From: Echinococcus granulosus | Lineage: Eukaryota > Platyhelminthes > Cestoda > Cyclophyllidea > Taeniidae | Assembly (NCBI RefSeq): GCF_000524195.1 | Contig: NW_020170388.1 | Location: 1,077,348-1,141,347 of the forward strand | Direction of reading: 5' to 3' | Length of the DNA: 64,000 nt | Part shown: piece by piece, positions 38,032 through 53,000 of the stretch | Position numbering within the stretch: position 1 is the first letter of the stretch | Layout: each line of letters begins with the position of its first letter | The notes under the pieces: model-generated | What the model was told of the DNA's origin: nothing | The model's input: only the letters and a program-made list of their open reading frames with translations | The model's database searches: none | Translations under genes and position numbers: made by a program

Positions 38032-41000
38032 GTAAGTTAGTTTTCTTGCACAATATTAATCAAAACGATGCTGAAAAATGTTAAATTTTGTATGTGCCCT
38101 TCATGAATAGTTCATGCGCAGAAAATTTCCTCTCCCCGGAAACATTTGATTTTACAGCTTATTTCTCCACTTCTAAATTCATTTTGTAAAATTTATTAGC
38201 GATATATTATTTCGTACTGAGGTCGTAGAAATTAAGCAACTTTAAATTAAGTTCTTGAATTCACTCAGATAATAATCTTATGAATTGGGTTTTAAGCATT
38301 CTTTAAAGAGTCGTCCATCAATACTTTCCAAATGCAGATAATAGGTGAAGACCTCAAAGTGGAATCCCCATTTAATGAAGTCAAGCACAAGTTAATATTT
38401 TAAGTTTCACGATGAATTGTTGCTCTTAGTTCTCAGCAATTCATTTCCAGCTCAGTCAATTTGATACCTCATGTAATCAGATAATCTAGAATAAGCTTCT
38501 CCGATTTCTTGGTCAAGTAAACTATCTGTCGGTTTTGATGTCACAAGTCATAGTCGATCGGGCGAATGCAATTCGGATTGTTGACTGATGTGTCGTCTAT
38601 TCACGAGCTCAGTTTTGCACGACCCGAAACAAAAGTACTAGTAATGGATTACTACGCTAAGAAGCACTGCCTAATTAATTTCGCTATTGTATATAGAATT
38701 TTGGCCCATATAGTCCGATAGGGTGGTTGGGGTTTCGACCAGGTCCTATTCGCTTTCATATTATTACATTTTCAAGCTCATATTATTACCTTTGGTATAA
38801 AAACTAGTGTGATAAAATGGAGTGACCCTGTGATTTTATTTCGTAGTTCTCATAATAAACGAAGAATTTTAATTTAGTAAGGTTAAAGTTCTCGTCACGT
38901 TCAAATGGCAGAAAATTTAAATAATGTCAGGTATTAGTATTTTAAGGTGGTAACTTGGGCCATTATTGACTGATTTGCAATCCAGATTTTGGTGAAAAAA
39001 GTTCTGGAAAAGGTATTACTCTATTAAAAAGTTTTTATCCGAATCTCATGAGAATGCAAAATTCGCGCATCAGTTAACCTGATTCTCAGTTAAATCCGCT
39101 TTATATTTGGGTCAGAATACCCACGCGGTTCAGAATTTTCAATAAATCTGTATCAAAGTTAGGTTTTAAACTTAAAAACGCATCTAATGACGTAATAATA
39201 GCAAGATTTTACAGAAATTTCTCATAATAGCTAGTCTGCTAGGTGTAGTCGTATTACGGGAACCTAACAATGTCAGTTTGTGTGGCAGTTTAATAAAGCG
39301 CCGAATAGCACTTCCCATTTCAACGATCCTCCCATCCATTCACCTGTCACTCGAGCACAATTCAATTTATTATTTGATATGTATTTCCATGACACAACAC
39401 ACCCACACTCCGTGATTATTCAACCATTCTCAGGTACAATTCGGTCGAGAAAACCCCCAATCTCATTTAAGGGCTTCAAATTCCACTTATGTATGCTACA
39501 TCATTTTTTCTCAATCAAAGTAGAACAGCCTTATGTCAATTTCTAGTGCAAGAAAAGTAAAACTAAGCCAAACTGCTTATCGACTGCAAGACGCTTTAAT
39601 TCATCCTTGGAACGGTCAGATAGGAATGCAGCTTATCACGTACCTCTGTCTCTCTGTTTTCACGAGCGTGCAAGACAATGTGTGCGCGTTTCAAGGTCTC
39701 TCATTCCCATAGGTGCAGTCTAGCACTTGCATTGCAAACAAAAGTCGATGAAATAGGGCATGTGTACATGTATGCCTGATGGTCCCTCGATTACCTATTT
39801 GTCATCACTACGAGGTTGGAAAAGGTATCCATACATGCAAAATCCTTTCGATTTTACCTTAAAACCACCCAGTTAGGGTTCATTATAGAAGATACCTCCC
39901 ACTAGGGTCTTAGAGAAAAATTGGCCAACATCATCCCGATTTTTTATTCCCCTAGTATAATTCTAAAGTTTAGAGACTTTATGTGGGGTTGGGCAAGGAA
40001 ATCGGGCGTCATATATACGTGACAATTTTAACGGAAGTGCCAAGGAGTATCACTATTATGAAAACACTAACATACCTTTAGGATTCAATTCTGGTGAAAT
40101 GAATTGAAGAATTTGCATTTTTGTAACATCCGGTCCTTGGTGCAAACCTCTTTTTCCGATATGTATATAAAGTAACAGGACATTCAATTAGAAATAATTT
40201 AAGAGAACTTTTTATGTTGTTGAATTTCACCCACGACATTGCTCAGATAGCGTTTTAATTCAACTTTAGGATGATTGAGCGATCTTTTATTTGATAGGAA
40301 ACATTATAATCTGCTTAAAAATACTTGCCAAAAGACGAGAGCCCGGGATAACGATTTCATTTATTTGACAAGCATTTTCACATATTAGTGTATTTTACTT
40401 CATCTATGAAATTGCTCTCTTAAAATATGCTGCCTTGGTCGTGGTTTTAGATCAGTCATCACTGTCCAAACACTTTATTGCCTTAATGTAGCATAGGTAG
40501 TCACTCATTTTTGGCAACTATAGCTGCTGATACAAGCTTAGAACTGGAAACTGCTCTGCAGTTTACAATTACCCTGTTGTTTCAAACTCAGTCTGTCGGT
40601 TTACGATACAATTTGATGTAATTAGTTGGCTTGACCTGACAAAGCATTCCTGTTACCTATTCACGTGGCTAGAATAAGGCGAGTAAGTCGAGGCGCGAGA
40701 AGAAAAACTTATCAATTGGTCGTAATACAACTTTTCTTTGTGGAATTTAAAATACACATTAGTGGCATTTTATTGCCTCTCTATAATGGATATTCAGCAT
40801 AATTTTATTTGTTTTTTAAGTAATCCTCATACATTGCGGAAAGAATTTTGTCTATGAATAGCGGGAATTATGAGCTACACATATCGATATATTTTAAATA
40901 TTCACATGCATGTTTTTTTAACAATTTAAAGCTTTTATGTTAGTGAGTGCATTATAGCCCCACAATGAAACAAATTTAGAAGTACAATTAACGTTAACAC

Positions 41001-44000
41001 ACTTATCTTAACGAATTCATGCCTTTATTGGGAAGGTTAAGGAGTCACAGGTAGGAGTGCGTTTTAAATGCCAGTACGTTACACCTTTGTGTGCGTGTGT
41101 GGACAAGACAAAGGTTGATCGAAGGCTTTTGTGGAAAAGCCAGGGAGCAGTTCGTTTTGATTCGTGCCTTCTTACCAAATTGCCTGTCTGAATCCGTGCT
41201 ATACCTTGATGAAGGAGAAAAAATATCGAATTCCCTTAGTCAAGGGTGGCTTTTCCCAAGAATTACGTGACGGAAAGGAAGGCTTTAAATGGTTATCTTT
41301 GTAGGTATGTGCGTTCGCACACACCTACGTACATCCTGAAGCGATTGCTGGTGTAGGTAAAAGAATTAAAATTTTTCCCGTGTTTCAACATTGTTTTAAA
41401 ATACTTTTGCACATTTGTTTTTGATTTAACCAAAGCTTACGAGATTTAAACTCTACTGTACTTTCCTCTCCATAAAACCATTTTTCTAAACAAAGTGCTT
41501 TAAAACTTAGAGATTTAAGATATTTTCTTGCATTTGCCAACAAGGAATAATTTCTGCGTTCGTTAATATGACTGAATCCACTAGAGTAGATGCAACATTA
41601 GCGGCAAAAATATGCACCTGCATGTGGGCGTAAATTTAAGCAAGAGTTCACACACTCTCAGCAAATATTGTCCAAAATCTAGCTTGAATATTGTTTACAA
41701 AGGTGTATTTCCAGATACTAGCCATAGCAAGTCGAGCATTATAAACTGAGTCTTTGTTTATGATGCCAACAATAATCTCAGCCATCGTTAATACGCAGTG
41801 TACTTTGTAATTATCTTGACGACTAAATAACCACAAGTCTCGCAGCTGGAGATGAACAAGAATGAAAAAATGGAATTTTAGTGTTTTGTTTATCGGATTT
41901 CTCTATAATAGAACAATCTTGAATTTAACACTAAAATATGCTCCTTTTTAAAACTGTGCATTGAGTAAGGTTTAAGGGTCGCCTTGATCCCTCCCAGTTA
42001 AAGCTATGGCTCATTCTACTCTAGACCGAAAGATGAAGAATTGCTTCCAGTCACTGACTTCATAAAGAATTAATCGGGAGAGAGAGGGGAGTGGAAATTT
42101 TCCCTCATCATAAAGTGAAATGTCCCAACTTGTAGCGATAGTAGTAGCGCCCAAGCGTAGAAGGAGATTTAAGTAAGCATTGTAGGTGAACAAACCAGAT
42201 AAGGAGACCGTCTGGGTGAAAACCAAACGATAAGTCGATTAATTGTCCTGCAATCTCTCTTAAATATTGGAAGGGATTTTAGGTGCTCTGTTTTTATGTT
42301 CAGCATACTCAAGCAATGAAAATTTGAAGGACCAATAATAATGTACCACTTTTCGGAGGCAGGAATGCAGCATTTCAAAAATTTATTCAAAATGTGCATA
42401 AGGTTGAAATTACAAGCCTTTTGTTTATGTATTTTAGTTCAGAGGGTGATGTTTTTCTCAAATCTGGTGAAACAGATCTTCCTTCTCCTGTCTCAGGTAA
42501 ATGACACCTTGGCAATTTATAAAGCTGTTATTTGGATACATTTTGAACATGGAATCAAAGTGCTATGAGTGTGGTTCTGTGGAACTTTACTATTTTCCTT
42601 CGACTGGTCCGCCGCTTGGACCATTCGAAGTTGTACAAGTTAGACTTTACGTCGTCCTCTGTTGAGTCTATCTGATTTTTGCCTACCTACATTTTGAATG
42701 AACTGACCTTATGTGTTTCATTCCAGTAGACCTATGAGATTACCACAAATGGTGCATGGATGACAGACTTGCAAAATCTAACTCCACCATGTGGCAGTGT
42801 GGGCTTAAATCAGACTCTTAGGCGCTGCACACAATTCTCTTCAAGACCTAGACGCTGAGATACAGTTTTCCTCTGAAGCGATCCCGTTATTAAGTGTGGG
42901 AGGTGTCAAAGAAATGCCGCCTTCAAGATAGTTACTGTTTATCATGAAAAGTATTGACAATACATGAGTCAATTTTAACTGTCTCCAAACTCTCAGACCA
43001 AATGTACCCTTTAAGAATGTAATTTCTTTTCTGATCCAAAGTGACCTAAAATATTTAAGTCCCTTTCGGGACGCATCAAGTAACGATGAAATGATACAAT
43101 CGGAATGTTCACTTTCTAATGCGGAAATGAACATTTTCAAGGACATAAATAACGGCTCGGCAGAGTTTTTTTTCCAATGCCCTAGTTTCATGCCAATGTA
43201 CTTCTCATTTCAGGCGAAGACTATGACATGCTTGCTGAGGCTACAAAGAAAGAACTGGAGTGGTGTCTTCAACAGCTTGAAAATATTCAAACCAAACGAC
43301 CGGTGTCTGATATGGCTACCACCAAGGTAGATTTCTAACCTGTTTTAGCATGAACAGCTACCAATACGGAATGTTAAGTCAGCTTAAGTAGGTCAGGAGT
43401 TTGTGAGAATATGTGGGTGATGGACAGCTCCTGAGTTATTCTGTATGTTTGTACGATAGTACAAAATTTCACAGCTTAGGCCATAGCCTGGATCCGAACA
43501 CATTTGTGTGATGCCAGCTTTAGTACTTAAAAATAAAAAAGAATCAACGCCGGTTTAAGGGGACGTATTGTTAGTTTGTGTTTTGAAACAAAAAACATCT
43601 GAGCAGAAGGTCAATTTTGTCCTATCATGATGCGATAATATGGCTAAGTGACAACTTTTTAGTTCCTCACACTGTAACGATGGACCTGAATTTTGTTACT
43701 GAGGTGGTATATCTACCATCGTAACCGAAAATCTGAGATAAAATTGGAACGCCCTCCAGAAATTACACATTAGCCAAGTCAATTTAGTATGAATTTCCTG
43801 TGTTAGTTGATGCATTTTGCTAAAGTTTTGGCATGAGAAGTGGTTGATGTCGGTTGGAGGAAAGGGAGTCTAAGTTTAGTTCCTTTTCCACTTGTCAGTT
43901 TCTCTCAGTTTAAACAAAGCTAGCGTAACTAGGACTAAATGCTTACCGTAGGCTTGGATTAATTTACCAGCTGTTGAGCCAAGCGTGTTAGCACGTGATT

Positions 44001-47000
44001 AGGGAGGACAGCCTCGGAAAACTATATTGACTAGGTGGTTGCCAAAAAACAATAACAATAACACAATCAACAAATCGAATGCAGGCTGAACCTTGGTCTA
44101 ATGCTTAATTGTATCCACACATTCGTCCAAAGTCAAATTTTGCCAATGGCTATGTTTGCATTTAATTGACTTCATTCTAGAACGGCACTTTAATAATTTC
44201 AACCGAATAAATTTATGAAGAAGTTTACAGGGAGTCACTTCTTCTAAAAAACGGTGGGAGTTCTAAGTTTCTCCAGTCTTCATATTCTGTCTTTAAATAT
44301 TCCAATTCATTGGACAGAAGTTGACCTTTTGTCAATAAGAACTGATGCTACCAGAGCTAAGTTGCAATAAATTTGTCTATTTTATGTATTTTTTGTAAAA
44401 CAATATCATCACTCTAAAAAAGTCATGTCCGAAAACTCCCATGTGTGAATACCAATGGTTCCATTTTCATCTTCTAAAATGGACATTTGCCATTCACGTA
44501 GCACCTTTGAGATAACTAACTGTGTAAGGAAGTTACTTCAGTTTTCGTGATGCGGATTCCACTCCAAAGCTTCATTACATTAAAGCACTGAAAGTAACTA
44601 TCTTTTCTAAAGTACCTTTAAATGTATAATTCTATCGTTTGTTTAAAGCCGAGGAACTAGGATTCTTCACTTTTTCAGCGAAGTTGAGGAAGAATGAAAG
44701 TATACTAATGTATTCAAAATGTATTTACATGCTTTAAAAACAAATAGTTGATTATATCTTTCTAGTTCTATTCAGACGGAAAATTCTCATTGGAATCTAT
44801 TCATTGCATGCTGGGTTTTCTCAAAAAAATGTTCTGCTCAAAGGAATTTGAGAAATCAGTTCTAAAGGGAAAGGTAGTTAATCTCCATTTATCCTCCTAG
44901 TTTAAACGTCTACTCAGTCAAAAACTCGGTAGCTTCGGCAGTACGGACAAGACGCGAAATCAAATCTCCGAGTATATATCCAAAACCTTTATGGGTAAGC
45001 CGATAATTTTCCCTTTTATCTATACTTCAAATCTGAAAATATGGCAAGTATGAATGCATTTGTAAATTGTGGATGCGGTAAGTTTGTTTAAATGCCCTTT
45101 TTGCCTTCTTGATAAACAAGGTGACTTGTTTGAGGGTGATTCCCATCTAAGGATACAATGTTACCATGCTAGAGAAATGCAAATAGCTTGAATATTTAAA
45201 GACGTAAGCCTTAACACAAACCTGTCTTTTAAGTGTGTCACTAAGGAAGCACCGTTGATTTGGATGTCCAAGTGGGACGATTATTCATCTACTATAAATT
45301 GCTTAGTTGCTTTGATTAAAAACTTGTGTTTTTAAGGAGGGACTTTTTAAAATATGCATTTAGTCATAAATTCCTTTTCGCGTTGCACGTCTTACAAACG
45401 TTAGAAGATAAGACATATTTCACCTCTGTACAAATATCGATACTAAAGTGCACTGATTTTATTCATTTATCCCTTAAAATCACATTATTCGCAAGTATAA
45501 TCCAATATCTGATACCTGCTTTGTGTAGAGATAAATAAAATTGTCCCATATGTCGTTAAAACTTAACTGGTATTTGCTTTCACAGAAAAACAGCTTAATA
45601 ACCAAAAAAATTTAGAAACCATAAGTTGTGTTCCGACTGTCGGGCATTTTAGGTCATTTAGTAGACAGCTGTCATCCATGGCTTTCAAAAAACGCGATTT
45701 GTATCTTTTTTTGCTAGCTGTAAGTTGTTACTTATGAATATTGTTGGGTATTACTAGTTGAGGAAGAACTATTGATGTAATTTGAACAGCGGATGGAAAT
45801 TTAAGATTAGAGGAAGTAGCAGCTGTCGGGAATCAGCGGAAGTGATTTTTCCTCTTTAATGGCCTGAAGTTAAACTACTTTCGATTTGGTTATTACTGTA
45901 AAGTCATTTTCATTATTAAGCACAAAATCTCGGTTCAGTAATACCACCATTTTAGTTACAATCAGTTTCACAAATGAACAGATCTATTCACACTGTCTTG
46001 CATCTCTAAATAGTGTGCTTTTTTGCAATAAACAGAAATACACAGTCCAAAACGATGGATTATTAAGTTATAAATGCTACCTTAGGCTTATATATCATGC
46101 AGTATTTGTACATATGTTCCTAAGCACTTTTAGGTCTTTGTCTATTAAGTCCTCAGATATCAGAGATACTACTTCTACATTTTAATTTTTAAAGGTGTGC
46201 AGTTTATTCAGAGACCTCCTCAAGAGAAATGGGAGAACAAGTCACCGTCCAGCCTTAGTATACCTTATTGTGAATCAGGCTCATTTGCAGATATGTCGTT
46301 AAAAGCGATTAAACTGACTTTATGATAGAAAAAAGTTTTTTGGCTTGATGCAACAAATGGTAATCATTAACTCATGGTGCTTAGCTTGTCACAAAAGCTA
46401 GACGTCAAATACATGCCAATGAAGTGGTAATAATGTCGATATTTTTTGACCTTAGTAGCCTAATCTTTGCGGTACAATACCAAAATGGCCTAGAAGTTAA
46501 CTTTCCAACTCACCTCTACTGTCGTTATTAGGTATTTCAGTATGAAGGGATATGTATTGTTAAAGAAAAGGAAGTAGGGGACTGTGGTCATCGGTCAAAT
46601 GCCACAACCAAACAGCAGCACCATAATTGCGCAGGTTGGGGAACCCAAACGGTCATAATTATTATTCAAAATCTATAATTTTACTATATACTCTCTCTCC
46701 TCTGAGCACCATCCCCTTTATTTTTCTGCATGTTCTAATTAACTGCAATTGAAGGTAGGATTCGGGTTGGTGAATTTTCATTGTAGAGGAAGCATAATTC
46801 ATCAGCAGAAGTAAATGCGAAAGGTTTGGTTGAGATTTCTGGCCATCTTGTTCTCTGCAGGGCGAGCTGTATTAGAAAAGTAGTGATTCGAGCGAAATTA
46901 CTAATGCCAGCTCATTTTCCTAGTAATATGGGTATAAAATCGACATACCAGCATTCATATTCACAAAACATGGCAGAAATAATTGTAAATTGTTCCTTAA

Positions 47001-50000
47001 AACCTTATGCTACTTTGTTAATGGTTGTTAAACAGAGTGGAAAACTGAAAAAGTGGACTTTTTTTTAACCATTCTGTAGTGAGTCTCCACGGCATCAACC
47101 ATGCATCCTTCCTCCTATAATGTTTACTTTTTATAAAGAGTCTGAAATCCCCCATATTTTAGAAGAGTATTCAGAGCAAGATGACAACGAGAACGAGGAG
47201 GCTGAAAGCAGTTCCAATGCTATAGCGACGGGAAGTGAGGCTCTAGGGAATTCTCGAACCGACGTGACAGGCTTCTCTCTGGAATCCTCCGCAGACGGTG
47301 CCGACTTGCGAATTTCGAAGCGCTTCTCCAAGAGTGAACATTCTGAGGCATCCGCAATTGCTACCGCCCTCGATACTACTGCTCCTTCAATTACTACGGA
47401 CTCGAACTTAGAAGATGTAAATACAACCAGTGACGAGAAAAATTTGGACAATCTTCCCTACCTAGGTATCAAGACACCCAATGATGAAGCCATTCAAAAG
47501 GTGAGAGATCAAATCCATTCGCTTACTTTAATTATCCTTGTTGAATCGAATTAATTATCGGACAGGGAGCTGTCGTATGTTGTCTGGACGAATTTTATTG
47601 TTTTACCAGTAACATTGTTTCTGATTAGTTAGTTATGCTTCTGGCGTTCCTAAATTCTTTGAGCCTTTTGTGGAAGAAAAGCTGATTTTATTCGAGGCTA
47701 CCTACCTATCTCATTTTCACTCCAGATTTTCTGACACATTCTTTTTAACCTAACCTAACTAAATTTTAAAATAATTTGCGTATCTACTAAGGGTTTACGG
47801 TAAAGTTCACTCATTTATACGGATAAACTGCACCGATTATTTACGATTTTGCCTTTGCCACCTTTTAAAGGATTCATGGTGTAATTTTTAAGGTGGACTT
47901 AAGAAGTCGTTAATGGTTTATTTATAAAAATGTGTCGAAGCGACACAAGTGACACTTTATACTTGATAATTCGAAAGGCTTTCAATAAACTTACAACAAC
48001 GGTTCTTCAGTATCATTTGAGCATTTCTGAGACTCACGGCAAGGTTTCTGAAGCAATAAAAATGCTTCTGCTTTGTTTTTATACCTGAATTAAATGCAAG
48101 AAGGCTGTGGTGACGACTATTTCCGGATGAATTGTCAAGGAATTTTATGAGGCTAAAATGAAACCTACATGCCTATTGTCATGGAAAGCCAAAAGGTATA
48201 GCAAGTTTAAGTTGTATGAGTGATTATCTTCTCATTGTTTTGGTCACATAAAGATGAAATATTTGTTAACGTCTCAATATTGCCGCACCTTCAGACGTAC
48301 TTTAATTATTCATACTTTTTAAACAAATGCATTATAAAGGGGATTCTCCATAGAGGGTATTGTAAAAATTCCCTGATAAGTAGACCATTTGCTAATGCAA
48401 ATAATCCAGACTGGGACTCGTCTTAAAGGCATCATGTCACATTCAGTTACTTTATGACCCTCCGCTGTTTCTATTTTCGTGTCACTCTGCAGTGCTGCCG
48501 ATATCCTCAGTACAGTTATTACCGCCCCTTCAAAATATCCTGCGCCATGTTGTTTTACAAATGATCATCAAAATTGCTTAAGTTTGAATTTCACACCTTG
48601 AAACGAGGAAAATATGCAAACTTTTTGGGCTTAAACCATTGCGGTATGATCTTGGAATCGGTGACTGGTAGGTTTAAAGGTAGTGAGTGCCCCTGATGAC
48701 CAGATAACGAAATAATTAACATTATCTGGTATGCTGGACACCATTTGTGGTGCTTACCTGGACTGAATAAGACCTACTCTTACTTAACCTAAAAAGGGGC
48801 TTGCAATCATTTTTAAAAAAAATGTAATTTTGAAAATACCCAACCCGCATGCCTTAAAAATTCGATCAGAAATGATTATTCCCCTCATTCTTTCCGGTTT
48901 GAAGTTTTTGATTTTTTATTTATCCACCTGTGTTTAATTAGCTACCAACGCTAAGATAACAACTTAATTCATACTTTTCACCAATGGTTTTTAAAAGACA
49001 ATATAATAAAGCTTTCAGATTAGTGATTTCTGGTAAGTGAATCGTAAGCAATGTCCTACATGATCATTAAATCTAAGAGCACAGTTGGCGTCACTGACGG
49101 GTGCAGCTATGTAGCCATTCATGATAGGACACATAAGTGCATTAAGGTCTTTTAAGTCGTTGAGTATGTAAATCGCATCTAAGTGCACCATTTTCGACAA
49201 ATATTCTCTAAAAATGCAACGTGACGTCGATAAAAGGGAATAAACATGTTCTAAAGTTCATTGTGCTTCAAGTTAAAGTAAATTATCTCTGTAGATGCCA
49301 AGTCAATAAAGAAAGTGTTTGTTAGCAGTTGAATAATGCATCGGAATTCAAAAGGGGTGGCATAAATACATTTTATACTGAATGCCTTTTAATTTGAATC
49401 CTAACAAACGAATGCTTTTGGGATAACTCTGACTGTATCACAATTTGATACAGAAGGGCTGAAAAGGTAGGTACAGAGGATAGCTTGATCTCTAAGTCAT
49501 GCGAGATCAATGTGAAAGCATTTATGTGGTGAGATGGATATCAATTTATCAATGCGCAAAATGCAAGTAAATGTCTACGAAACGCCCAAAAATGCATGAG
49601 ATTATTCTTAGGGATATTTTGGTACCAAAAGATTATGAACAAAAATAATTGACCTTATCCTGAAAATAGCACATTAAGCTAAAATGATTTCGTGCAAATG
49701 AACCAGGTCGACTTTTATAAAACTGGGATTTTCTAGCCATTTTTCTCATTCAAAGTGCATTTAGTATCATTTATGGGGCAAATTACGGAATTATAAAACC
49801 GTTGTAGGAGCTGGAAACCTCGCTGGATAGTTGGAGTTTGAACATGTTTCACATTGATACACTATCCGAGCACCATTCACTCACAGTCGTGGCCTATCGA
49901 ATTTTCTCAGTAAGTTCCAAATTTATCGCTTAAACATATTTTCTCATTCATTATTTAGACCTCCTCTAAGTAATGGAAAATTAGAACAATGAGATCAAGG

Positions 50001-53000
50001 AGGTATTACCGATTTTGGGTTTAAAACAGGTTCTGCAGTGCAAGGATCACAAGAATATACAACTTTGGCTATCTAAGGAGATAAATTAGATAGAAAGTAA
50101 TATTTAGGCAGCAAATATTTCTTGTTACCGAATTGTGTTTCTTCATCACTTCAGCAGCAGAAAACTGTTCAGGTTTAAGGGAACCATAATGACCAAAGCG
50201 TATGTAATAATCACAAAATGACCATTCTTTTCTTATTGACCGTAAATCCGCGTAGTTTCAATTTTGCATCTTAAAATTCACACGTCTTAACTTTATAGAC
50301 CATGAATGGAACGATACATTCATGGTATGACAAAAGGCAAACAAAATACGAGAATATCATTAAGCATTGTTCTTCGTTCCATTTTTTCGAGATTGCCTCA
50401 TTTAATTGTAAATAATTCATATTTCAAAGCATCATTATCAAAGCTTACATGCTTTTGTGTGAATTCAACTAATAGTTGAGGAAATTCATTATGCTTTAGG
50501 GCTGATTATATTCAAGCAAGTGCTTGCTCTACGCACCGATTAAATTGTGCCAAAATTCTCCAACTTTAGCGGAACTTTTTTTCCAGTGATCGGTTATGGT
50601 AAAACACGCGAATTTAACAATCATCTGCTTTTCTTTACATATTACGACTGGTTTTTAATATGCGTGAATTTCGAATCCTACCAAAGTCCTACACGCTAAA
50701 AGATGTTAGTCAGTCAATTTGATAAAAATTGAGGCTATTCATTTACTACTTATCTTTTCCTCCTAATCTCTTCCCCCTTATTTGGCATTTTCCTCTCTTT
50801 AGAAACGCGGACTCTTCCATACCTTTAACATTGACCCCGCTACCTTTGTCACGTATATCCTTCGTTTGGAAGCAGCTTACCATAGCACGAATCCCTACCA
50901 TAACCACATCCACGGTGCTGATGTGCTTCAAACCGTCCATGTACTTCTGCAGGCCGAAACTCTTGATGTGAGTCTAAAATTTCAATTTATTTTTTCCAAC
51001 ATATTTGCTCACCAGTATTGCCTACTTTAAACTGCTCAAGATCCTGCGATCGTCGTGTGATGATGTAAAAGTTTCGTTAGCTATTTGATATCCCAGATCA
51101 TTATTACAGGTGTACTTGCAATGCAGTCTCTAAAACCCAATAAAGCGCCCGATAAGGTCATGAAAAACCACTGGCTGTACTCCTCCTGAGTCTAATTAAT
51201 GCACCCGTGAGGTCACAGGTTCGAAGGCTACTGTTTGGCTCCTTTGCAAGGTCATAATTTCTGATGGAGCTGTTTTTTTATTTTCTTAGTTACATGCAGT
51301 TTAAACCTGATTTTAAGGCACTCAAAGCAATTTAAAACTTTCTGTTCTCCGATTGCAGCACGTCTTTAGTGATATTGAGATACTTTCCTCACTATTTGCT
51401 TCCGCAATCCACGATGTTCATCATCCCGGTGTAACAAACCAATTTCTTATCAACACAGGTAAGTTTATTTTTCATATTTTCTTCAGATATCTTAATAGCA
51501 AAAATTTCACATTTAGTGATATGCAACCCGCATTTGCGGGAAAAAACTATGGAGCGGCATTTTTTGTACGAGAAACTACGGATCAGCTGAGATTTTGCAT
51601 CCGTACAGAATAATATAGGCAGTTCGCTAAATTACTAAAAGCAAATTTTAAGCTAAATTTGGAATTTCATAAGTTTGCTTTCTAATAATGGCAAGTTCCT
51701 GTGTTCTGGGGATAGAACCAAATCACAAAATTTAATTCTTTTAAAACTCATCACTTAGTTAAGTGACTTTTTTGGATTTGCACCAGGTCACAAATTAGCC
51801 CTTCTCTACAATGATGCATCAGTTCTGGAAAATCATCACCTCTCCGTGGCCTTCAAGTTGCTGACCGAACCAGCCTGTAATATTTTCGCTAACCTAGCGC
51901 CTAAACAAAGGCAGCTCCTTCGACGCCTTGTCATTGAACTGGTGAGTCATCCATCTTTGTCACACACCTTTTCGTTAGATGGATTTTGTGCATGCGGATA
52001 GGTAGTCACACAAAATTGTCACTTAAAAGCATCAAATTTTTAGACAGGAAAGGAAGTGATCACTTGCAGGATTGAACCTGCTCATCCCACCAACGGGATT
52101 TGTAATGCAACTAGGAAACACTTCGTGAAGTAAATAACATTCATAATCTCCGCTTTCTAATATTTGAAAATCGGTTTACTTGAAATATTTTTCCTGTCAG
52201 GAGCAAAACAGTCTACACCTAGGGATAGAAATAAATTCATAACTTAAAATAGTATCCTGTGGCTCGCAGGAACCTGATGGTTATTCTTGAAGAAAGTCGA
52301 ACCTCTTTTACCTGCCTTAGGTAGCTATTTTACCTAGCATCAGGCGTTTATCATTTCTTAGGATATTTAATCAATTAACAAATTAAACAATCGATATATT
52401 AATCATTAACACAACGATCTTGGTACTATTGGTGAGAATAAAGGCGCTTAGAAGTCAAAATTCTTCATATTATGTGCTGTTGTAATCGTATTTTATTATA
52501 TGCTCGATTAAAACTTTATCAATTTGCATTAATTTGTTGTACTTTGTATTCTTGCAGTACTATTGTTGAGGTGATTCTATAAAGAAGCAGTACATGTGCA
52601 CATTGGGCATTGTCAGTGCCGTCGTCTTGACAACGATCCGATAGATTAAAGAATCGTTAACTTGCACTTATTTCTTTTATTCCATTTTAAAGAGAGTTTT
52701 AAATCATAGAAGAGTGTTTTATTGATTCCTACTGTATCGTTTCATTGAAAGAAGACGGCCTTCTCAAATATTCACTCAGGAAAACTCTAGTCCTTATTCT
52801 TGCCTAGTGCGCTCAATTTTATCGCATGAAATAACTCGTGCACTTTTTTTTTACCATTTAAAGTGGTCTGCTCTCATGACATGAGAGTTGCCCGATGTTT
52901 TGTAAAATCATTGCTAATGAAAAAGTCTAGGGCACATTTTCGGATAAGAGATGTGTGTGATACGTAAGGGCTCTCGAATGGATACCTGAATTTATGGAGG

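Larger units (their letters stand above)
44995..50802 (+). other. PDE4 introns between 44995 and 50802
   Basis: Apart from the exons at 47139-47500 and 49808-49909, I see only AT-rich intronic sequence with short chance frames. Confidence 0.6.

Noticed and set aside
39280..39546. 88-codon frame in PDE4 intron 1, examined as the missing mini-exon
   Set aside because: Phase and splice sites do not fit, and the sequence does not resemble the UCR2 linker.
42841..43191. 116-codon minus-strand frame next to a PDE4 exon
   Set aside because: Lies inside a PDE4 intron on the opposite strand with no family resemblance or splice signals.
52069..52078. GGTTCAATCC on the minus strand, a tRNA B-box match
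   Set aside because: No A-box or cloverleaf can be built upstream, so it is not a tRNA gene; a tRNA-derived element is possible but unsupported.
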